In this document: piece after piece, positions 44,316 to 53,023 of the stretch | Numbering within the stretch: position 1 is the stretch's first letter | Layout: each line of letters begins with the position of its first letter | From: a bacterium | GTDB taxonomy: Bacteria; Sumerlaeota; Sumerlaeia; SLMS01 | DNA: 64,000 nt | Assembly (NCBI GenBank): GCA_016125005.1 | Contig: WGMQ01000042.1 | Location: 31,909 to 95,908, forward strand | Direction of reading: 5' to 3' | Made by a program: the position numbers and the translations under genes | The notes under the pieces: generated by a model | What the model saw: only the letters and a program-made list of their open reading frames with translations | The model's database searches: none | What the model was told of the DNA's origin: nothing

Positions 44316-46301
44316 ATGCGACGTAACCCCATCCGCTCACTCATCCCTGCCCGGCTTGCGCTGGTCCTGATGTTGTTGCTCCCTCCCGCCGTCCAGTTTC
44401 ACGCGTATGCCGAGGAAACCGCCGCTCCCGCCAGCGCCGAGGCAACGCCCACGATTTCCGATGAGACCCCGTTCGTTTCCATCGACGGTGTCGATTATAC
44501 GCTCGGCAAGCTGAAGGTCGCGGCCAGTTTCCGCCAGATCGGCACCAAGTCCTTCAATCCCGAGACCGAGTTGAAAGGCTTCCGCGGAGAGCGGCTGGAA
44601 GATGTGGCCCGCACCATCGGCGCCTGGAACTCCTTGGCGGCTGAGGCAGCGAAAGCCGGTCTTGAACTGAGCGAGGCACGCAAGACCGAGGCAGATCGAT
44701 TCCTCGATCGCTATGCCGGTTCCGTGCTGTTTCGCCAGTGGGTCACGGACAAGATGCCGAAGCTGGATGAAGAGGCGCTCCGCAAGGAGTACGAGGCCAC
44801 GAAGGCCGATAAGTTCCCTCAGGCCGAGGAACTGCGGCTCCGCCAGATCTTCCTCTCCACCTACAAGCCGTACACTGTGAAGGAAGGCGACACGCTGGAG
44901 TCCATCGCCAAGGAGCAGTCCGGCGATGAGGCGGCCGCAGCGCGCATCCTCTCGAACGAAACCAAGCGTCCCCGCGCCGAGGAAACCGAGTCGGCGGACG
45001 AAGGGAAAGAGCAGGAAAAATTGCCGCCGCGGGCGCTGGTCGCTGGCGAGTCGTTGATGGTCCCCATGAGCGAGACCGAGGCGGCTGCGGTGCTGGCCAA
45101 AGCCAACGAGGCAATCGCCAAGATCAACGGCGACACCGGCTTCGTGGCCGTTGCCAATGAGTACTCCGAGAACCAGCGCCCCGGCGAACTCTGGGTGGTG
45201 CGTCCCAAGTCCCAGGATCGCCCGATCCTGTCGGAGATTACCGAGACTTTCTTCAAGCTGAAGGACGGCGAGATGTCCGAGCCCGTCCGCACGAAGCACG
45301 GGTACCACATCATCCTCCGCGAAGCCTATGTGCCGGAGGGATTCCGCCCTTTCTCCGAGGTGGAGGGCGTTGTCCGGCAGGATCTGGAAAACAAGGCCAA
45401 GATGGATTTGACCGCGGCATTCTTCAACTCGGTCATCGATGACAGCGGCCTGGTGAAGCTGCACGCCGAGAACATTGCCAAGAGCAAGCAGGACGAGTCT
45501 CCCGACGATGTCATCCTGACGATCGACGGCAAGGACATCAACCGCCAGACCTTCAACTCGGCCAGCCGCCGCTTCCTGGAGGAGGACGCCAACCGCAATG
45601 TGGACGCAGTGAAGGCTCAGCTCTCCCGCATTGGACTCATGCAGGGATCGATGGTATCCGCCTACCGCAAGCTCCCCGTCTTCGCCGACCTTCCCGAGAC
45701 CAAGGCGTTTGTCGCGAGCATGAATGAGGTCCAGCTTGCGCAGACCTTGCTGGAGAAGCGCCTTGACGAGGAAGTGAAGGCTCCGACGGACGAGGAGATT
45801 GCGGCACAGTACGAGGCCGAGAAGGATCGCTACAAGACACCGGAAACCTTCGATCTGGCCAAGATCGAGATCAAGGAGTTGGAGACCACCGAGCCGGGGT
45901 CCTACGACCTTCGCAAGCAGGAGCTGACCGCGGCACTGAAGTCGGTCACCTCGCTGGAGGAATTCCGCGCCCTGGCCAACGAAGTTCGCAAGCAGGAGGA
46001 TGGCGTGAATACCCCAGAGGACGGCAAGGTGGGCAAGCGCCGCGCCAGTGAGTTCATCACCTCCGTTGCCCAGACGCTGCGCGACGTCAAGACGCCCGGT
46101 CTCTCCGCCCCCATCGACAATCCCAGCGGCCTTTATACGTACTACTGGGTCTCTGCTCACGAGAAGGAAGGCCTGATTCCCATCGCCGACGTGAAGGAAA
46201 GGATCGCGGACCAGCTCAAGCAGAAGGCTCGCGAAGAGCGCCAGACCGCCATCATCGACGAGCTGAAGGCGAAAGCGACAGTGAAGCTGCTGATCGAGTA
46301 A
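44316..46301 (+). CDS. Periplasmic parvulin-type prolyl isomerase with inserted LysM domain
   Basis: A 661-residue exported SurA/PrsA-like foldase. Signal peptide about 1-32; SurA-N-like helical region 50-165. The parvulin domain starts with LRLRQIFLS (173-181), is interrupted by a LysM motif (YTVKEGDTLESIAKEQ to LVAGESLMVP, 186-250), and resumes with AKANEAIAKI ... PGELWVV ... EPVRTKHGYHIILREAY (260-337). A second, degenerate parvulin-like region spans about 520-640. LysM binds peptidoglycan, so the foldase could be tethered to the wall. AAAGG precedes ATG 44316. Confidence 0.85.
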   Translation: MRRNPIRSLIPARLALVLMLLLPPAVQFHAYAEETAAPASAEATPTISDETPFVSIDGVDYTLGKLKVAASFRQIGTKSFNPETELKGFRGERLEDVARTIGAWNSLAAEAAKAGLELSEARKTEADRFLDRYAGSVLFRQWVTDKMPKLDEEALRKEYEATKADKFPQAEELRLRQIFLSTYKPYTVKEGDTLESIAKEQSGDEAAAARILSNETKRPRAEETESADEGKEQEKLPPRALVAGESLMVPMSETEAAAVLAKANEAIAKINGDTGFVAVANEYSENQRPGELWVVRPKSQDRPILSEITETFFKLKDGEMSEPVRTKHGYHIILREAYVPEGFRPFSEVEGVVRQDLENKAKMDLTAAFFNSVIDDSGLVKLHAENIAKSKQDESPDDVILTIDGKDINRQTFNSASRRFLEEDANRNVDAVKAQLSRIGLMQGSMVSAYRKLPVFADLPETKAFVASMNEVQLAQTLLEKRLDEEVKAPTDEEIAAQYEAEKDRYKTPETFDLAKIEIKELETTEPGSYDLRKQELTAALKSVTSLEEFRALANEVRKQEDGVNTPEDGKVGKRRASEFITSVAQTLRDVKTPGLSAPIDNPSGLYTYYWVSAHEKEGLIPIADVKERIADQLKQKAREERQTAIIDELKAKATVKLLIE

Positions 46302-46358
46302 CCGGGGGATCCGGGTGGCCTCATGCCCGGAAAGCACGAACACTCCAAACGATTCCAA

Positions 46359-46385
46359 GGGGCCCGGGCGGTGCGTCCGGGCCCC
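46359..46385 (+). terminator. GC-rich hairpin after the parvulin gene
   Basis: GGGGCCCGG (46359-46367) pairs perfectly with CCGGGCCCC (46377-46385) over a 9-base loop. Only a weak T-run follows, but position 57 bases after the stop codon suggests a terminator or 3'-end stem. Confidence 0.6.
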
Positions 46386-46482
46386 TGTTCGTACCCGGTG
46401 CGCCACGCGGTCCAACCCGATCCCTCCGGGCGTCCAAAGGGCATTCGGCTTGACGCCCGGGACACAGCCTCGGAACACCTTA

Positions 46483-46506
46483 CCGCCTTAAAGAAGGCGG
46501 AATTTT
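46483..46506 (+). promoter_or_regulatory. Terminator-like hairpin just upstream of pnp
   Basis: CCGCCTT (46483-46489) and AAGGCGG (46494-46500) form a 7-bp stem with an AAAG loop, followed by AATTTT. It ends only 25 bases before the purine nucleoside phosphorylase start codon, so it may be an attenuator in the leader, or a terminator of upstream transcription if the promoter lies between. Confidence 0.45.
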
Positions 46507-46530
46507 CCACTCCCACGGCAAAGCGATCCG

Positions 46531-47349
46531 ATGAGCCTCTTCGATCAAATCCAGGAAGCAGCAGCGTTTATCAGAACCAAGGTGAAGTCCTCCCCCAAGG
46601 TTGGCGTGATCTGCGGCACCGGCATGGGGTCGCTCGGTGACACCCCCGAGGGCCTGGTGAAGATTCCCTACGGCACGATCCCCCACTTCCCCGTCTCGAC
46701 GGTCGAGAGCCACCCGGGCAACCTGTGCTTCGGCAAGCTCGGCGGCAAGGACGTGGTCGTCATGCAGGGCCGCTTCCACCGCTACGAAGGCTACTCGATG
46801 GAGAAGGTCACCTTCCCCGTGCGCGTCATGAAGGCGCTCGGTGTCGAGACCCTCATCATCATGAACGCGGTCGGCAGCGTGAACCCGCTGATCCCCGTCG
46901 GCGCGCTGGTGATCGTCACGGACCACATCAACATGATGGGCGACAATCCCCTGGTCGGCCCCAACGACGAGCGCCTTGGCGTCCGTTTCCCCGACATGAG
47001 CGAGCCCTATAACCGCGCCCTGATCGCCCGCATGGAAGCGATCGGCGTGGAGAAGAAGATCAAGACCTACAAGGGCGTGCTGGTGGCAGTGACGGGCCCG
47101 AACCTGGAGACCGCAGCGGAGTACCGCATGTTCCAGCGCATCGGCGCGGACTGCGTGACCATGTCGACGATTCCCGAGTGCATCGTGGCAGCCCACACGG
47201 GGCTGAAGTGCGTGGCGCTCTCGACCGTGACAGACTCGTGCCTCCCCGACAACCTCAAGCCCGCCGTGCTGGAAGAAATCATCCACGTCGCCAACAGCCG
47301 CGAGACCGACCGCGTGGGCCTGGTGACCGGGTTGATCGAGACCTTGTAA
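46531..47349 (+). CDS. Purine nucleoside phosphorylase
   Basis: A 272-residue trimeric-type PNP that splits inosine and guanosine with phosphate. Motifs: CGTGMGSLGD (phosphate site), GRFHRYEGY, MNAVGSVNP, GPNLETAAEYRMF (base site), MSTIPECIVA. The family block usually reads NAAGGLN; here NAVGSVN, a mild variant. Length is normal. It is followed by the repeat array at 47375. Confidence 0.93.
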   Translation: MSLFDQIQEAAAFIRTKVKSSPKVGVICGTGMGSLGDTPEGLVKIPYGTIPHFPVSTVESHPGNLCFGKLGGKDVVVMQGRFHRYEGYSMEKVTFPVRVMKALGVETLIIMNAVGSVNPLIPVGALVIVTDHINMMGDNPLVGPNDERLGVRFPDMSEPYNRALIARMEAIGVEKKIKTYKGVLVAVTGPNLETAAEYRMFQRIGADCVTMSTIPECIVAAHTGLKCVALSTVTDSCLPDNLKPAVLEEIIHVANSRETDRVGLVTGLIETL

Positions 47350-47374
47350 GGCGGAAAAGAGAAAAGCAAAACCC

Positions 47375-47637
47375 GACCGCAGATTGCGCAGATTTCACAG
47401 ATTCTCCAAGGGACGTTGGCAGTGGATAGCAGCGCGGTGATTGACTTGGATGATGAAGGCGGACATGGCGCGGATCGGTGAAGCACAAAGCCGGACCGCA
47501 GATTGCGCAGATTCTCCGAGGGACGTTGGCATTAGGTAGCAGCGCTGGTGATTGACTTGGATGATGAAGGCGGACATGGCGCGGATCGGTGAAGCACAAA
47601 GTCGGAACGCAGATTGCGCAGATGTCGCAGGTTCTCC
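47375..47637 (-). repeat. Left array of compound repeats, oriented toward GxxExxY gene
   Basis: Three copies of a 24-33-base core (47375-47407, 47494-47517, 47605-47637) are spaced 119 and 111 bases apart with a highly similar ~86-base spacer between. On the minus strand each core is iterated 9-mers of type AATCTGYGN. Copy 2 lacks exactly one 9-mer. The same core occurs inverted on the other side of the GxxExxY gene. Confidence 0.9.
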
Positions 47638-47740
47638 AGGGGACGTTGGCGGGACCACTTGGAGGGCAAATTGTTGAGCATGATCGATCTGGGACGAGTC
47701 TCCCTAGGGAGAGGCGCTTCGGAGAGCTGAAGGAGATTCA
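47638..47740. other. Leader between left repeats and GxxExxY gene
   Basis: About 100 bases holding a perfect 12-base palindrome CTCCCTAGGGAG at 47700-47711 and the ribosome site AAGGAG just before 47741. The promoter of the GxxExxY gene should lie here or in the last repeat. Confidence 0.45.
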
Positions 47741-48130
47741 GTGGCGGCGCAGGATCCACAGACTCGCGCATTGATCGGGGCGGCGATGGAGGTTCATCGG
47801 GTTGTCGGTCCCGGACTGCGAGAGGTGTTCTACCAGCTCGCGCTCGCTGAGGAACTGAAACGGAGGAGCATCGATTTTGAGCGGGAAAAGAGCTTCCGGT
47901 TCGTCTACAAGGGGACCCCTCTGGACGTCGAGGTCCGCCCGGATTTTGTCGCCTTCGGAGAGGTCATCATCGAGGTGAAGGCCATCAAGGAAATCGGTGA
48001 TATGGAACGAAGCCAAGCGATCAACTACTTGAAGGCGACTGGGATGCAACGCGCCCTGCTACTCAATTTCGGCCCTCCGTCGCTTGAGTTCGAACGCTAC
48101 GTCAACACCGCCTATGTTCCTCCAACCTGA
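47741..48130 (+). CDS. GxxExxY family protein, PD-(D/E)XK nuclease-like
   Basis: A 129-residue protein. GLREVFY at residues 25-31 is the family-naming GxxExxY motif. RPDF (66-69) and EVK (78-80) supply the PD and ExK of a PD-(D/E)XK nuclease core, with QAINYL (93-98) as the trailing helix often seen in these nucleases. The fold assignment (PDDEXK_3) is from family knowledge. The start is GTG with AAGGAG 6 bases upstream. It is bracketed by inverted arrays of one repeat, which suggests a self-contained element. Function in the family is unproven. Confidence 0.87.
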   Translation: MAAQDPQTRALIGAAMEVHRVVGPGLREVFYQLALAEELKRRSIDFEREKSFRFVYKGTPLDVEVRPDFVAFGEVIIEVKAIKEIGDMERSQAINYLKATGMQRALLLNFGPPSLEFERYVNTAYVPPT

Positions 48131-48140
48131 CCCCCCGACT

Positions 48141-48351
48141 GAAGAATCTGCGAAATCTGCGTAATCTGTGGTCCCAAATCTTTGTCACCCTAAACCCCAG
48201 TCCTGAATCACCGCCAGCAGCCCGAAACCGAAACCAAGCCCCCGACTGAAGAATCTGCGAAATCTGCGTAATCTGTGGTCCCCAAATCTTTGTCACCCTG
48301 AACCCTAGTCCTGAATCACCTCATCTGTGTCATCTGCGTCATCTGCGGACC
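48141..48351 (+). repeat. Right array of compound repeats, inverted relative to left array
   Basis: Two identical 33-base cores (48141-48173 and 48248-48280) begin GAAGAATCTGCG and consist of three AATCTGYGN 9-mers; they are 107 bases apart, each followed by a similar spacer (CAAATCTTTGTCACCCT). A diverged third array at about 48321-48351 uses TCATCTGYG 9-mers. Core 1 matches the reverse complement of the left core at 29 of 33 positions, all differences being transitions. Confidence 0.9.
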
Positions 48352-48401
48352 AAAAGCAGTTCCTCTGTGGACCCACTAGCACCGGAAAGAAACCCGACGT
48401 C

Positions 48402-51209
48402 ATGAGTACCGAAAGCCCCGATTACAGCCAGACAGTGAATCTCCCCAAGACCGACTTCCCGCAGAAGGCCTCCCTGGCCCAGCGGGAGCCGGAGCGCCTT
48501 GCCAAGTGGGAGCGCCTCGCGGTCTCCCAACAGCTCTCCGCCCGCACGGACAAGCCCAACTTCGTCCTGCACGACGGACCGCCCTATGCCAACGGCGACA
48601 TTCACATCGGCCACACGCTTAACAAGGTCCTCAAGGACATCATCGTCCGCTTCAAGGCCATGACGGGCCACCGCGCCCACTACATCCCCGGGTGGGATTG
48701 CCACGGCCTGCCCATCGAGCAGAAGGTCGTCGATGACCTGCGCGCCAAGAAGCAGTACGAAGGGAAGTCGGCCCTGGAAATCCGCCAGCTTTGCGCCCAG
48801 TACGCGCAGGGGTGGATCGACAAGCAGCGCGAGCAGTTCAAGCGGCTCGGTGTCGGCGGCTCGTGGAGCACGCCGTACATCACCATGGACCCGAAGTTCG
48901 AACTCGGCATCCTCGACGCCCTCGCACAGCTCGTCAGCAAGGGGCTCGTCTACAAGGGCCTGAAGGTCGTGTACTGGGACCCGGTGTTCGAGACCGCGCT
49001 GGCCGAGGCGGAGATCGAGTACAACGACAACCACGTCTCCCAGTCGATCTACGTCAAGTTTCCGTTCCTCACCACGCCGCCGGTCGAGTCGCTGAAGGAC
49101 GGAGCCTCCATCGCCATCTGGACGACGACCCCGTGGACGCTCCCGGCGAACCTCGGCGTCTCGGTCCATCCTCAATTCGAGTATGTGGCCTACAAGGTGA
49201 ACGGCGAGGTGATCGTCGTTGCGAAGGAGCTGCTCGCGTCCTTTGTGAAAGACACAGGGCTTGAGGGCGGCGAGGTGCTGGAGACCTTCAGCGGCGCGCT
49301 GCTCGACCGTCAGGAATGCGCCCACCCGCTGATCGCGGGAAAGCGCTCGCTGGTGATGGTGGGCGAACACGTCACGCTGGAGCAGGGCTCGGGCGCCGTG
49401 CATACGGCCCCCGGACACGGCGTCGACGACTTCAACATCGGCCAGCGCTATGGCCTGGAGCCCTTCAATCCCGTCGATGAGCGCGGCTGCTTCACGGACA
49501 AGTACCCGGACATGCAGGGCGTCTCGGTCTTCAAGGCCAACGACATGGTGATCGAGCGGCTCAAGGAGTCGGGCCTGCTGCTCGCCCACAAACCGTACAA
49601 GCACAGCTACCCCTACTCGTGGCGTTCGCGCAAACCGATCATCATGCGCGCGACCGAGCAGTGGTTCATGAACGTGGAGAAGGACGGCCTTCGCGACAAG
49701 GCTCTGAAGGAATGCGAGCAGGTCGAGTGGATCCCCAAGTGGGGCTTCGACCGTATATACAACATGCTCAAGTCTCGTCCCGACTGGTGCCTCTCGCGCC
49801 AGCGCGCCTGGGGCGTGCCGATCCCGTCGATCGTCGACAAGCGCAACGGTGAGAGTTACCTGCTCCCCGAAGTCATCCAGTGCTTCGCGACCTTCGTGGC
49901 GGCGGAGGGAACCGATGCCTGGTTCGCCCGCCCGCTGGTTGACTTCCTCCCCGACCGCCTGAAGCCGGAGGCCGAACACTTCGAGAAGGAGTTCAACTGC
50001 CTCGACGTGTGGTTCGACTCGGGCTGCACACACTTGGCGGTGCTCAACGATCACTACGGCCTCTCGTGGCCCGCGGACCTTTACCTGGAGGGAAGCGACC
50101 AGCACCGCGGCTGGTTCCAGTCCTCCATGTGGGTGTCGCTCGGCACGAAGGGTGCCGCGCCGTACAAGAGCGTCCTCACCCACGGCTTCGTGCTCGACGA
50201 GAAGGGTCAGCCGATGTCGAAGTCCCTCGGCAACGTCATCAGCCCCCTCGACGTCATCAAGGAAAGCGGCGCCGACGTGCTGCGCCTGTGGGTGTCCTCC
50301 GAGGACTATCGCGGCGACGTGAGCATCGGCAAGAACGGCATCAAGCAGATCTCCGAGGCCTATCGCGGCATCCGCAACACGCTGCGCTATTGCCTCAGCA
50401 ATCTATACGACTATACGCCCGCCAACGCGGTGGCCTACGATGAGCTTTCCTTCGAGGATCGCTGGTGCCTGCACCACCTCAACGAGCTGATCCGCCGCGT
50501 GCGCGAGAGCTACGACAAGTACGAGTTCCACCGCGTCTATCAGCTCGTGAACAACTTCTGCTCCACGCAGCTTTCCGCGCTGTACCTCGACATCATCAAG
50601 GATCGTCTATACTGCTCCGCGCCGGACGACGTGTTGCGTCGCTCGAGCCAGACGGTGCTATACGAGCTGGTGTCGGTGATGTCGCGCCTGCTGGCACCGG
50701 TGCTCGCCTTCACTGCCGACGAGGCGTGGGAGTTCCTCCACGGAAACGCCGACGCTTGCGTCCACCTCGAGTCGTTCCCCGAGCCGCACCCGGATTGGGA
50801 CAATGCGGAGCTGGCGGAATCGGTCGAGCGACTCATCGTGCTGCGGCGCCAGGTCACCAAGGCGATCGAACCGCTGCGCGCTAAGGAAAACAAGGTGATC
50901 GGCAACTCGCTCGAAGCGGCGGTAACGCTCACGGCCGATGACCCAGAAACTCTCGGTTACCTCGAAGAACGCATCGAATCGCTCCCAACGTTTTTCATCG
51001 TATCGCAGGTTGAGCTCCAAAAGGCTCAGCCTACTGAGGTTACAGAAGAGCTTCGGCAGAATGGACTTCACTTGACCTTGCGGGTGACCAAGGCTACTGG
51101 TCAGAGATGCTTACGGTGCTGGAAATGGACGCATGACGTTGGTCAGGACTCCGCGAATCCGGCACTGTGCAGGCGATGCGCGACAGCAATCCGGAGGAAG
51201 TCCTCGTGA
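48402..51209 (+). CDS. ileS: Isoleucyl-tRNA synthetase
   Basis: A 935-residue class I synthetase. HIGH is at 68-71, the KMSKS-like PMSKS near 604-608, and an editing domain lies between (WTTTPWTLPANLG). The C-terminus has a zinc-binding CLRCW ... CRRC pair. Length is normal for a bacterial IleS. The ATG at 48402 matches the family N-terminus; the open frame back to 48327 would run through the repeat array. Its stop overlaps the start of the DksA-like gene (GTGA). Confidence 0.95.
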   Translation: MSTESPDYSQTVNLPKTDFPQKASLAQREPERLAKWERLAVSQQLSARTDKPNFVLHDGPPYANGDIHIGHTLNKVLKDIIVRFKAMTGHRAHYIPGWDCHGLPIEQKVVDDLRAKKQYEGKSALEIRQLCAQYAQGWIDKQREQFKRLGVGGSWSTPYITMDPKFELGILDALAQLVSKGLVYKGLKVVYWDPVFETALAEAEIEYNDNHVSQSIYVKFPFLTTPPVESLKDGASIAIWTTTPWTLPANLGVSVHPQFEYVAYKVNGEVIVVAKELLASFVKDTGLEGGEVLETFSGALLDRQECAHPLIAGKRSLVMVGEHVTLEQGSGAVHTAPGHGVDDFNIGQRYGLEPFNPVDERGCFTDKYPDMQGVSVFKANDMVIERLKESGLLLAHKPYKHSYPYSWRSRKPIIMRATEQWFMNVEKDGLRDKALKECEQVEWIPKWGFDRIYNMLKSRPDWCLSRQRAWGVPIPSIVDKRNGESYLLPEVIQCFATFVAAEGTDAWFARPLVDFLPDRLKPEAEHFEKEFNCLDVWFDSGCTHLAVLNDHYGLSWPADLYLEGSDQHRGWFQSSMWVSLGTKGAAPYKSVLTHGFVLDEKGQPMSKSLGNVISPLDVIKESGADVLRLWVSSEDYRGDVSIGKNGIKQISEAYRGIRNTLRYCLSNLYDYTPANAVAYDELSFEDRWCLHHLNELIRRVRESYDKYEFHRVYQLVNNFCSTQLSALYLDIIKDRLYCSAPDDVLRRSSQTVLYELVSVMSRLLAPVLAFTADEAWEFLHGNADACVHLESFPEPHPDWDNAELAESVERLIVLRRQVTKAIEPLRAKENKVIGNSLEAAVTLTADDPETLGYLEERIESLPTFFIVSQVELQKAQPTEVTEELRQNGLHLTLRVTKATGQRCLRCWKWTHDVGQDSANPALCRRCATAIRRKSS

Positions 51210-52375
51210 AGAACACTGCTACTGCCGGCCCGAAAAAATCGCCCCCCGCACGAAAGAGTGCGGTGACGGTGAAGCCTCCCGCGAAGAAGGTGGCTGCCAA
51301 GAAACCGGCCCCCAAGATCACGAAGGCGACACCGGCGAAGTCAAAGGCCAGCAAGAGCAGCCCCGCGAAGAAACCCACAAAAGCCATCGCATCGAAGGTT
51401 GTCGAAAAAGCAAAGAAGCCCCAAGCTAAGCTACAGACAAAGGCGGCGGCCAAACCGGCCCCCAAAGCCAAACCCGCCGCCAAAGTCGTTGCGAAACCCA
51501 GCAAGCCCGCCACCAAGGTGGCGCCGGCCAAGAAGACCAAGCCAGCCGCAGTTGTCTCCAAGCCAACCCCACCCTTGGCCAATCCCTCCCGTTCCAAAGC
51601 AAGTGTGCCCGTGACCAAGAAGACCCCGGAAACAGCGGCTCCCAAGGCCGTCGTCAAGCCCCGCCCAGAAGCAAAGACAGCAGAGAAGGCAGCGCCCGCC
51701 GCGCCAGTAAAGGCGGCAAAGCCCAAAGCCAAGCCCACAGCCAAAGCCGTTGCTCCCAACTCGGCCGAGGACCCCAAGAACCGCAGCCACCACCTGCAGA
51801 AGCTGCTCGCCCTGCGCGAGAAGACCCACAAGGTCCGCAAGGTCGGCGAAGGTCTCTCCACCTCTGTGAAGAAGGCATCTGCCGCCAGCAACGCCGCCGA
51901 GCAGGCGCGCGCCGCAGAGGCCCAGAAGGCCGCGGAAGCCCAGAAGGCAAAGACAGCCCGCCCCAAGAAGGCTCCCTACACCAAGGCCGAATTGAACGAG
52001 CTCCGCAACATGCTCCAGGAGGAGCGCGAGCGTCTGCTCAACGACCTGCGTCAGTTGGATGATCTGGCCGACAGCAACCGCCAGACGACCCACGCCACGT
52101 TCTCGAGCCATCAGGCCGACGCCGCCTCGGACAGTGCCGCACTGGAGAGCACCTACATCCAGCGCCGCTACGAGGAGGAGCGCTTCGCCCAGGTCTCCGA
52201 AGCGATTCTCAAACTCGACGCAGGCACCTACGGCCTGTGCGAGCTTTGCGCCGACGAGCCACACGGCAAGTGCGCCACCTGCCCCTTCATCCCGGTCGAG
52301 CGCCTGAAGGCGAAGCCCTTCGCCAAGCTCTGCGTTCAGCTCCGCATGGAGATGGAAAAGAAGAATCGCCGCTAA
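51206..52375 (+). CDS. DksA/TraR-type zinc-finger protein with histone H1-like tail
   Basis: A 389-residue protein. Residues about 1-190 are almost only Lys, Ala, Pro, Val and Thr in repeated PAKK/KPAAK units, like histone H1 tails. A coiled-coil region follows (about 255-320), then the DksA/TraR zinc finger (YGLCELC ... CATC, about 340-365). The C-terminal part could bind RNA polymerase's secondary channel or, as in similar TraR-like proteins, only DNA or protein; the tail should bind DNA nonspecifically. GTG start with GGAGG upstream, coupled to ileS. Confidence 0.85.
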   Translation: MKNTATAGPKKSPPARKSAVTVKPPAKKVAAKKPAPKITKATPAKSKASKSSPAKKPTKAIASKVVEKAKKPQAKLQTKAAAKPAPKAKPAAKVVAKPSKPATKVAPAKKTKPAAVVSKPTPPLANPSRSKASVPVTKKTPETAAPKAVVKPRPEAKTAEKAAPAAPVKAAKPKAKPTAKAVAPNSAEDPKNRSHHLQKLLALREKTHKVRKVGEGLSTSVKKASAASNAAEQARAAEAQKAAEAQKAKTARPKKAPYTKAELNELRNMLQEERERLLNDLRQLDDLADSNRQTTHATFSSHQADAASDSAALESTYIQRRYEEERFAQVSEAILKLDAGTYGLCELCADEPHGKCATCPFIPVERLKAKPFAKLCVQLRMEMEKKNRR

Positions 52376-52396
52376 CCAGCTGGCTTCCCCTCTCGC

Positions 52397-52428
52397 GGCC
52401 CTCCCCACCGGGAGGGCCGTTTTCGTTT
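52397..52428 (+). terminator. Intrinsic terminator of ileS-dksA operon
   Basis: GGCCCTCCC (52397-52405) and GGGAGGGCC (52410-52418) form a 9-bp stem with a CACC loop followed by GTTTTCGTTT. It lies 21 bases after the DksA-like stop codon. This is the most canonical terminator in the window. Confidence 0.9.
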
Positions 52429-52516
52429 CCCGTGATGCAACCCTCCAACATCATCAATCGTGCTTCCCTATCGCTTGCGCTTGCGCGGAACACCTGCGGT
52501 GCGGATCGTTGCGGCC

Positions 52517-53023
52517 ATGTTCATCTTTGTCGTCACACCCATGATCGGCCTCAGCCTCCCCGCACTCGTCCCGATCGTGACGGCCGTGGCAGGCGCCATG
52601 GGCTACAAGGTGCTTGTCGATATGAAGGACGGCGGCGACATCAACGATGCGCTCCGCCAGCGCCTTGAGGAAACCACCACGGTCGAGGTCAAGCTAACCG
52701 ACAGCGTGCTCGATCAACTTCGCGGAGAAGTCCAGCGCGGCAAGGCCCTGTACTTCGAGCGCGATGGCATCATGGTTGCCCTCATCATCGACGAGCGGGG
52801 ACGGTTCCGTGTCGAGGCAAGCGGCCCGCAGGAGGCCAATCGCCGCGACCTGGAGGCCGCAGGTCGCGAGTTCGTCGAGAACCTCGCCCAGCTCTTCGCC
52901 TACAATCGCGCCACGGAAGTGATCACACGGTTGAACGCCGAAGTCCTCGAGGAGGAACGGCTCGAAAATGGCGAGATTCGTCTGCGCATCGGGCGATGGA
53001 CCGACCGGGAGGGGACTGAATGA
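52517..53023 (+). CDS. Membrane-anchored protein with DUF1257/Ycf35-like C-terminus
   Basis: A 168-residue protein. Residues about 1-30 form a hydrophobic segment (FIFVVTPMIGLSLPALVPIVTAVAGA). The C-terminal block (FAYNRATEVITRLNAEVLEE then GEIRLRIGRW) resembles the end of DUF1257/Ycf35 proteins, whose function is unknown. I chose ATG 52517; earlier in-frame GTG codons at 52499 and 52460 are possible. Its stop overlaps the TPR gene start (ATGA), so the two probably act together. Confidence 0.62.
   Translation: MFIFVVTPMIGLSLPALVPIVTAVAGAMGYKVLVDMKDGGDINDALRQRLEETTTVEVKLTDSVLDQLRGEVQRGKALYFERDGIMVALIIDERGRFRVEASGPQEANRRDLEAAGREFVENLAQLFAYNRATEVITRLNAEVLEEERLENGEIRLRIGRWTDREGTE

Noticed and set aside
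47279..47771. Short minus-strand frames with repeated peptide in the left repeat array
   Set aside because: The repeated peptide (CFTDPRHVRLHHPSQSP) simply reflects the tandem DNA repeat; no ribosome sites and frames shift between copies.
47375..48351. CRISPR array
   Set aside because: Spacers are similar to one another rather than unique, unit lengths vary by 9 bases, the arrays are inverted around a gene, and no cas gene is present.
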